A stretch of DNA of 64,000 nucleotides from Watersipora subatra (Eukaryota; Bryozoa; Gymnolaemata; Cheilostomatida; Watersiporidae): contig NC_088711.1 of NCBI RefSeq assembly GCF_963576615.1, forward strand, positions 13,253,869-13,317,868, in the 5' to 3' direction. Below are positions 56,401-64,000 of this stretch, piece after piece. The notes under the pieces were generated by a model that saw nothing but the letters and a program-made list of their open reading frames with translations, did not search any database and was not told where the DNA came from. Numbering within the stretch: the stretch's first letter is position 1; every line of letters begins with the position of its first letter. The position numbers and the translations under genes were made by a program.

Positions 56401-59400
56401 AATTGTCAATTTCTGCTTTTAAAAAAAAATTCGCTTCATAATAATCGGTAAAAAACTCTGCATCTAATAGTATATGGTTTGTGGTGGTTTCTAGCAGTAT
56501 TAAGGCAGTAAATCATCCCTACGAGCAAATGTCTTTGAAAATGCGGGATGGTCCCATAATCTCCGATGGCACTATATAACCAAGACCAGTACAGGCAGTC
56601 AAGAATATTGACGGAGAAGGAATATTGACGAGAAAATGATAAAACACGCTCTTGCTGGGCAAGAAAACGCAGGCTGACCTGTATAGCCGGCCTTTGGTTT
56701 ATCTTCAAACACGCTGCTACCAGATGTGCTCATCCCAGTCCCGCTGCCTCCAAAGTAGTTTGGACGTGCCGAGCTCAATCCAGAGCCAGCAGCTACACCA
56801 GTTTGAGGTGTTGGGCTAGATTTGCCTGAGGCTATAGAGGGAAACAAAATATTGTGAATAAACTATTTACTACACAAAGCGGACATAAAGTTAACATGCC
56901 AAAAGGTATTAAAATTAATTTAGCAATGGAAAAATAGGTCAAAGGTAAGTAACCATGTCAAACAGTTTTCTATATTATAGCCAACTAAAGGAAACGCCAA
57001 ACCACCGGGAAGCGCCTGAAATTAAAACCAAGAAGAAACAACTGTACACAGAAGTGATACGGAGACAATGTGAACTTCTACTAAAAGGAATGTTATGCGG
57101 TGTGTGCCATGCCCTAGCAAACAATCTCACCAAACCATTCATACAGTACTGGTTAGCGCTGTACCTACAAAACAATTCAAACCGTTAAAGATTTCAGCAT
57201 CGAACCACTCGCAAGGCTAGCATGTTGGGCTACCTACCTAGTTTGGACTGTGGCCGTTGATTTGGTGCCCCCATTCTAGTGGCAGCGTTTTGTTGGTAAG
57301 CTGCATTTTGAAAGTTTGGGGCACTATAATTTCTAGTTATGCCTGAAATGAACATATTTAGGTGAAATAATATTTTTACAACTAAAAAGACAAAAATGCT
57401 TAAGCAAAATGCAAGCAAGTAATGCAAATTGTAAAACAATGACTTATGTCAGTTTATAGGAAGATTTAATAGATTTAGCCTTGGGTACATCCTTGTGTAT
57501 CAGGCTGAAGACAGCTGATTCAGACACAATCAAGCATCAAACTACTGTAAGCACACTTATATGACGCACAACAAAAGACATCGCTATATGATTTTATTTT
57601 GAAATAGACAGTGATTAAAGGGGGCCATGACTGCATGTGTCAACAACTCGTAGATATAGTTGATATCATCTTGTGGTTAACTCCAAATATACACACATAT
57701 ATTTAGCATCAACATAGGGGATGTAATTTAGTGACCAAAAAGAGGCGTTTAGCTTAGTGAAAAGGAGGAGTTTCATCTAGTAAAAAAGGAGCTTCACCTA
57801 GTGAAAAAGAGCTTCACACAAACACATTAAAAATTTTGCTTAATAAAAATCATATTTTGATTGACAATGTTCAATGGATATTTATAGTCAAAGAAAAATA
57901 ATTTAAGGTACCATTTCATTACGTAAGATCATTGCTAACATAGAAATTTTCACTGATGGTTGTGACGTTAGAGAAAGAGAGTTTAAAAGCTTGGATGATT
58001 AAACCATAACTGTCATGTACAACTTTTATTGTATTTACTAGGTAAATCAGCCACGCTGATTCCGATTTTGTACTCAAAATAAAGATTGGTCCACTAACCT
58101 TCAAAGTCATTTAGGCTTTTTTAAAGCGTTTCAATATCCATTTCGAAAACAACACAATCGGCATTACAAGTTCCGCCCATAAATATGTGACGAAACCTAG
58201 CTTTTTCAGGAACGGAAGTTAAGAATGTTTAGTCCGATTTAGAATAATAGAGATGGGTGTCTTAAAACCCATTATTATCCAAATCCAGCCTGTGAAAAAA
58301 TCTCAGTCTTTTATGAAAGGTATATAAACTATTTAAAATTACTCGTAGCTTGTTACAGGATGTTTAAATAAGCTGAACGCCAACAAAAATGAGCTCAAAA
58401 AGCGTGGTTTTATCACAAGCTAGCATTGTTATCGCGCTTTTTTAAATATGCAATGTTAAATAGCTTATCTACCTTTCAGAAAAGACTGAGATTGTTTTTA
58501 AGGCTGAATTTAGATATTAATGGATTTTAAACACCCATCTCTATTATTTTAAGTAGGTCTAAACATCCCTACGTAACTTCTGTTCCTAAAAAGCTAGGTT
58601 ACGCCACGTATTTATGGGCGGAGCTTGGTGTGCCGATTGTGATGTTTTCGAGACCGATATTAAAACGCTGTAAAAAAGCCTTCATTCCTCTGAAAGTTAG
58701 TGGATTAATCTTTATTTTGAGTACAAAATAGGAATCAGTGTGTCTGATTTACCTAGTAAATACGATAAAAGTTGTACATGACAGTTATGGTTTAAGGCAA
58801 TCGATTCATCCTTGTCTTAAATTGTCTGCTTTTATTCTTGCTTGTATATATGTTGACAGCGGACCTAAAATCAAATCAGTAAATGTGGCTATTTATGTCG
58901 CTATTTACTGGCTATTTATGTGGCTATCTCACCAATTACTACATGGTCACAAAATGATGCGTCAATTTTGATAAAGTTGCATTAGCATGCTAGTCTTCAG
59001 AGAGTTGTCTCATCCTGTTACATAATTCACCGAAAATATAATTGCCTACTCAAACTAGGCTGGATACATTTAAATCAGGGAGTAATCTTACGCATCCAGA
59101 GTATTCACATGTGAAGTATTGTAAAAATTGATCGACAACCAACAGCCAATATGAGCTAAGACACACTACCATATTTCTCAGTCCGGAGCGTGAATGAGTG
59201 ATACGAGTTTAAACATTTTTTAGTCTGTTGTTGGCAATATATTTTACATACTCTTAAATCATATTAATCCTAGCAACTTTCAATTTTCAAACTATAAAAT
59301 AAAAATTTTGACCCATATGCAATGAATTATCTGAAAAATCTGGCAAGCATTCCGTAGTAATGGTCCAACAATCAATATTACAAAACTGTTTATTCGAACG

Positions 59401-60450
59401 TGAGGTCTTGATGCATGATACACATATTTTATTGTAGAATTTTTTCGATTAACAAAGACGCAATAATACTCCTTCATCTTACTCCCAAAAAAGCAAATAG
59501 CTGTCTCCAGCTCCCAACAAAAAGTATGATCAATAGCCACTAAAGTTCAAATAAATCATACCTGTGTTAGCATGGAGCTGGGAGTTGAGTGGAATTCCAG
59601 GGCTCTGACTAGCAACACCAGCACTAAGTATATTCTCCGACGAAGATGCGAGTCCACTAGCTGGTTTCAAACTCGGCTCACCTCCTGAGCCCATAAAGTT
59701 CATGAAGTCATTGTCAACCAATGAACTATTGCTAGCATGTGCAGATGAAATATCAGTTTTAGGTTGCAGCAGGCCATTGGGTTGCGATGAGATGCTTGGC
59801 GAGTCAAATCCACCAAGTAAGTCAATCGTTGGAGGTTTGAGTTCAGACTGAGTTGGTGTGGAATATGAACCAGTCAAATCTGCCAGATTGGATCCTTGAT
59901 GATCGAATGATTCGGTACCTTCTGCGCCATTCATCAAGTCAAAGAACATTCCAGAACTGGCGGATGGCTGGGCTGGAGGTGGTGCATCACTACTAGATAC
60001 ACCTAGGTTCAGAAGATCTATAGGCTCTTCTGGTGAAATGGCAGGAGCAGAGCCATCATCTTCACTCTCACTCTCAGTCTCAGACTCACTACTAACCAGC
60101 CGCTCCGTGTGCTCCCTGCAAACCCAGCCAGTTATTACACACAGCTAGATGACACTTTGGCAGCTGGTGTACATATGTTTTACTTATCCAGCCATAATCG
60201 AAAGATGCCACAAGAGCATCCACAGCATGCTAATGGAAAAGAAAGAACTAGTTATCAACCTGAGACAGTCAAACACACTATTACAGATAGAGATAAAACA
60301 AAATAGGAGAGTGTCTGTATGTTGTCTACCTGTACTGTGATTGGCTAATGGGATCTACTCGCTGACCGCTCATAGGGGCTGGTGGTGGAGGTCGACCAGG
60401 AGCCTTTTTCTCCGTAACAACTTGACTCACTGGCTGGTTGGCTCCATTGC
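53495..60450 (-). CDS. GAK: GAK/auxilin-like protein, C-terminal half with J domain
   Basis: Seven phase-consistent exons: 60330-60450, 59562-60115, 57238-57342, 56679-56831, 55817-55959, 54260-54436, 53495-53599 (stop included). The family drives clathrin-coat disassembly by recruiting Hsc70 to coated vesicles. The first exons give a low-complexity, acidic linker ([13 protein letters not shown]) with DLL/DLLG, FFDLM and DNDFMNFM pieces of the clathrin/adaptor-binding kind. Exon 55817-55959 has [10 protein letters not shown] and the DLDPDQLK lead-in. The J domain follows: [35 protein letters not shown] with intact H-P-D, then [17 protein letters not shown] and a near-terminal ALYG. Kinase, PTEN-like and C2 regions lie upstream outside what could be found, so this may be GAK or a kinase-less auxilin. 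Confidence 0.92.
53725..53960. repeat. Degenerate short repeats (CAACTAGCAAA-type)
   Basis: Many irregular copies of phrases like CAACTAGCAAACAG and ACAACTAACAAACAGC in the last intron of the GAK gene, extending weakly to 54140. A decayed minisatellite. Confidence 0.7.
57999..58795. mobile_element. TTAA-flanked foldback element, copy 2 (GAK intron)
   Basis: TTAAACCATAACTGTCATGT at the left and its inverse at the right, about 797 bp, with arms matching copy 1 (30074-30872) in reversed orientation. The short frames with ILSTKSES in both arms are arm sequence. It lies in the intron between exons 57238-57342 and 59562-60115. Confidence 0.85.
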
Positions 60451-61587
60451 CTACATCGTATGGGTAAAGGAGATGAGATGAATACCAGTCACTGGCAACA
60501 GTGAAGTTACTAAGACGAAGGAACCAAGGCTGGTTACGAATTTATAACTGATATGGATGCTTTTAAAGGTGTGACAGCGGGAGCGCCTAGACATTTTGCA
60601 TGAATGGTTATGTACCAGACAACAGTATTTTAAAAAGGAGTAATTTTCCTATTGAACAATGTATAAAAACACCTGGCATGCTTGAGCACAAGCGGTAGTA
60701 GATTAAGTCTTTATGATTACGTAGCTGACAATTTACTTGGTTAACTATAAAAACTTGGTGCTCTGACCAGCACATTAATACATCGTTTTATATTATCTGA
60801 GGCTTTTGTACAACTTTATTTAAAATAGCCTTGTATTCATCATGAATACAAGCCGAGTACCAAGGTAATTGTAGATGCGCTGTAATAAAATCTAATTCTG
60901 GAGGCATGCATTGCTGAAAAGGAAATTCATTGTTCCAATTCAAAAATTCATAAATCTGTCATTACGAGCAATATTATATAGCAATTACAATTGTTTACAA
61001 AATAACAACAATCTATAATTACTTAATATCTTGTTACTTTTAATAAAATTGTTCAAACAATATCAAAAGGCACATGAAAGACCTTCCATGTTTGATTGCG
61101 CTAACACATGAAAGCAGTACAATTTTTCTAATTTTTTACTATACATGTGCACAATTATACAAGATAGAGCTTATGGCAATAGATGTGTAGTCAGCAGCAT
61201 GTGAATGTACTATAAGGTGAAATACAAGTTGGAGAAAAGAAAATCCAAATTTGATTTTAACATGAATTTAGGAGCTTTCCAACTCTATGCATGCCCCAGA
61301 GGAGAAAACGCAACAGAGTATCGAAAAAAATCTATTGTTCAAAGGGATGAGAACTTGTGTGGTTCCATGCTTATCCATAAACTTGGAGTAACCCTCTCCA
61401 TGCTGCTTTTAGCGATGAAATATGACAAACACCATAATTACGTTATGGTTGTAAAAATATTTTAGCGTACATTTAACAAGTTTGTGGTAAAGCAAGTCTT
61501 TGATTATCATAGCCCACAAGCGTTGAACTATAAAGACCTTGGGCCATAGGTTTTAATGATGGACTGATACACGTGCACATCTATATA
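60451..61587. other. GAK intron or upstream region
   Basis: No further GAK exon could be identified. A short perfect palindrome (TTGTATTCATCATGAATACAA) is at about 60832. The plus-strand frame at 61205 (86 codons) has no recognised motif. Confidence 0.4.
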
Positions 61588-62520
61588 CAATAGGCGCTCC
61601 TATTGTACAATATAAATAATCCGCTCCAAGAATGTTTACATTATATATAGAGAGTTTACAATTATACGAACAGTAAAATTGCCTAATTTGTTCCGAGATC
61701 TTTCCCCAAATAACTCTTTTGGCCATACAAAAAAGAAAAACTAGACTTAACTTTTTAATTTGTTGGCCGTGTCGTAACTGTAGTATTATTGGTATTCATC
61801 GACAACTTTTCTCCTTTTTCTTATCACTTTCGCTTATTTTATGGTTCGTGATTACGGCAATTTTACAATAAATTAAGAACATTTTTGACATACATTTCTG
61901 ATTATTTTTTTTTTTTTAGACAGTAAGGCATATTCTGCAAAAGACAACTAATAAAAAATATTTTATGTCTACAATAAAGTAAAATAAAAATATATTATTA
62001 CTATAAGAAAGCAGTGTGTTCCTGCCCATCCTCTATTTGTCTCTAGGGGGTCAAGATTAGGATAAAAAATATCTTACAACGATACTCCAACTCGTGGCAT
62101 TCAGATTGGTATACCGATACCGGAACACTTGCACCAATCAATCGCCTTCTAAGTATTTATTAACAATTGAGCAGCTACTTATTCTCTCTGTTTTGTCGAC
62201 ACATCTGACGATCTATCACGGCGAATTAGAATGTCATAAAAATTGTATAGAAGTATATATTGTATACGTTATATATAACAGAGATTACGCTATACGAGTG
62301 TCGTTTTGTCTTACAAGGGTGGAGAGAAGAAGGAAGCAACGTTTTATGACTAACTACAAGATTATCGTTATTCAAATCGAATTTGAGAACTTGCACCCAT
62401 TTGACGTGTTACGTTGTATGTGATATTTTATGTAGTACGAAGCAAAACTTTACATAAATTTTTTACGTTATGTGGAATTTACGTTATAGGAGGTATACAT
62501 TATAGGAGCGTCTATAGCAC
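61588..62520. mobile_element. TIR element with AGGC(A/G)CTCCTAT end, copy 2
   Basis: Starts AGGCGCTCCTATTGTAC and ends ..CATTATAGGAGCGTCTATAG, an imperfect inverse of the start. The first 300 bp align with 44727-45030. The plus-strand frame at 62094 (109 codons) lies inside and shows no transposase motif. Probably non-autonomous. Confidence 0.65.
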
Positions 62521-63028
62521 TTTCCAAAATTTAAAGTTCGTTGAATCGTCGTGAAAGTAGAGGCTGAGGAAGATTCTAAGAGAGAAATGGGAAAATTATA
62601 AAAATTCATAAGGAGGCATCTACATAAATTCAGGTGTAGAGTCAAATCTGTGCTAGAATTTTACTTGGTACATAAAAAAATTCAATTGTAGAGGTGATTA
62701 ATGGTAGAAGTTTGACTGTACATCATTTGTGTTGTTTAGATACTTTGAACGTTCAGTTTATTGACAGAAAATTTATTAGCTGTGTTCATCTTGACAGTTG
62801 TGAACAAAGAGAGGGTATTATGAAAAGGCTATTGTAACAAAAAGCAGAAAGCTTTCAGAAAGCACAACGAGATAGCTTTTAAAACCATGAAGCTGCCATT
62901 ATTACAATACTCCCACTCAGTTACATGGTTGCACCAACAGCCAGTTCGTGACAAAAAAAAATACAATGATCGTAATCAACGAAAAAGCAAAAATATAACA
63001 GTCTTGTGTTCAGTGGTCAGACAATCAA
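62521..63028. other. Gene-free stretch
   Basis: No coding frame. It should hold the 3' untranslated part and LTR of the adjacent copia element, but no LTR was identified because the mate lies outside the window. Confidence 0.4.
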
Positions 63029-64000
63029 TTAACTCAAACCCAACATGTCTCTAAATTTGACAAATCGATCACGTGGCAGCGGCTTCGTGAATATGTCAGT
63101 GATATCATTGGTCAAACAAAACTCGGTACAGACATCATCAGCTTCAATCGCCTCACGAACGTAGTGGTATTTTACATCTATGTGTTTTGTACGCTTGCTA
63201 GTTTTCGGGCTGTTTGCGATCGCTGCAGCTGATTGATTATCTACAAAGATGATTGTAGAATTAAGTTGTGTGGTTCCAATATCTGAGAATAGCTGACGTA
63301 ACCACATGCACTCAACAACACCATCAAACAACGCAATATACTCTGATTCCGTAGTAGAGAGAGCAACGACTGACTGACGCTTGCTGGACCAGCTGATTGG
63401 ACAACCAGCATTAATGAAGACTGCACCCGATTTCAAATGCCGGTCAGCGTCGCTCGCATAATCTGCATCTGTGTATCCAACCATTGGTTTACCTTGCTTT
63501 CTAAAATTCAGGCATAAATTCTTGGTGCCCTTCAGGTAGCGTATTACTCGTTTGGCTGCGGTCAAGTGAGTCTGGGTGGGGCAAGCGTTGAACTTGGCTA
63601 AAGGTCCCACTGCTTCAGCAATATCTGGACGAGTAGATACGGCAGCATATAGTAGACTTCCTACCATCGATTGATAGAGATTGGGATCTGCTAATTTGCT
63701 TCCATCCTTGTGACTCAGCTTTACATCATATGCTGCCGGAGTTGCGACAGGCTTACAGTTTTCCATGTTGAACTTTTGAATTATTTGTTGAATGTAAGGC
63801 TTTTGACTTATACGCATAGAATTTTCTCCTCTCTCAATAAGTAATCCCAGACAATGATGAAGCGGTTCGAGATCCGTCATTTTGAAACGAGACAAGAGAG
63901 CCGATTTTAATTCAGTCATCTGAGCACTAGTGTCTGACATTATACACAAGTCATCTACGTAGACACCAATCATCACTTCCTGGTCATTTTTCCAGCGAAT
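63029..64000 (-). CDS. Ty1/copia-type Pol, C-terminal part (RT end and RNase H), runs off the window
   Basis: The frame is open from the window edge (no stop between 64000 and 63976) to a stop at 63029-63031, about 323 residues. It begins in reverse transcriptase just before the catalytic YVDDLCIM, passes HHCLGLLIERGE, PYIQQIIQKF and the copia hallmark YQSMVGSLLYAAVSTRPDI, then RNase H with GYTDADYASD, STTESEYIAL, FVDNQSAAAIA and HIDVKYHYVREA, and the tail DIFTKPLPRD. No frame break is seen, so this copy may be intact. Gag, protease, integrase and the 5' LTR lie beyond the window. The apparent start at 63976 is only an internal GTG. Confidence 0.93.
   Translation of the reverse strand: MRWKNDQEVMIGVYVDDLCIMSDTSAQMTELKSALLSRFKMTDLEPLHHCLGLLIERGENSMRISQKPYIQQIIQKFNMENCKPVATPAAYDVKLSHKDGSKLADPNLYQSMVGSLLYAAVSTRPDIAEAVGPLAKFNACPTQTHLTAAKRVIRYLKGTKNLCLNFRKQGKPMVGYTDADYASDADRHLKSGAVFINAGCPISWSSKRQSVVALSTTESEYIALFDGVVECMWLRQLFSDIGTTQLNSTIIFVDNQSAAAIANSPKTSKRTKHIDVKYHYVREAIEADDVCTEFCLTNDITDIFTKPLPRDRFVKFRDMLGLS

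Overview
The window looks like nuclear DNA of an invertebrate animal. It is AT-rich, its genes are split by many introns with GT/AG borders, and intergenic and intronic space is full of LTR retrotransposons, a Helitron scrap, tRNA-type SINEs, foldback/MITE-like elements and microsatellites. The species cannot be named from the sequence. A GAK/auxilin gene, Mab-21/cGAS-type genes and animal Ty1/copia and Ty3 elements together point to a metazoan, perhaps a lophotrochozoan.

Three host genes were assembled exon by exon, all on the minus strand. (1) Gene A (40425-47257) is a complete 7-exon Mab-21/cGAS-like nucleotidyltransferase-fold protein of 399 aa. It has an N-terminal membrane segment and all three candidate catalytic acids. 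(2) Gene B (7139 to about 31021) is a paralogue with the same intron phases from the core domain to the end, stretched over about 24 kb. It has lost two of the three catalytic acids and gained a C-terminal CaaX-like ending. (3) The 3' half of a GAK/auxilin gene (53495-60450) ends in an intact clathrin-uncoating J domain.

Layout: 75-282, possible secreted first exon; 2008-4642, SINE, 10-bp satellite and a dead Ty3 pol; 5370-5834, hAT-like MITE; 7139-31021, gene B, with its long introns carrying a large inverted duplication (about 12.1-15.1 kb against 19.7-25.8 kb), a Helitron fragment, a Tc1-like MITE and a TTAA foldback element; 31-35 kb, mostly non-coding with a GT/GA microsatellite inside a palindrome; 35138-40013, a complete, very young Ty3 element; 40425-47257, gene A; 47606-52070, an old broken Ty3 element; 53495-60450, GAK; 61588-62520, a second copy of a TIR element also found in gene A; 63029-64000, the 3' end of a Ty1/copia pol.

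The main biological interest is the pair of cGAS/Mab-21-type paralogues, one apparently catalytic and membrane-anchored and the other a likely pseudoenzyme with a possible lipid anchor, separated by a recently inserted retrotransposon. The function of the pair is inference. The domain calls rest on motifs and on intron phases that agree exactly between the two genes.
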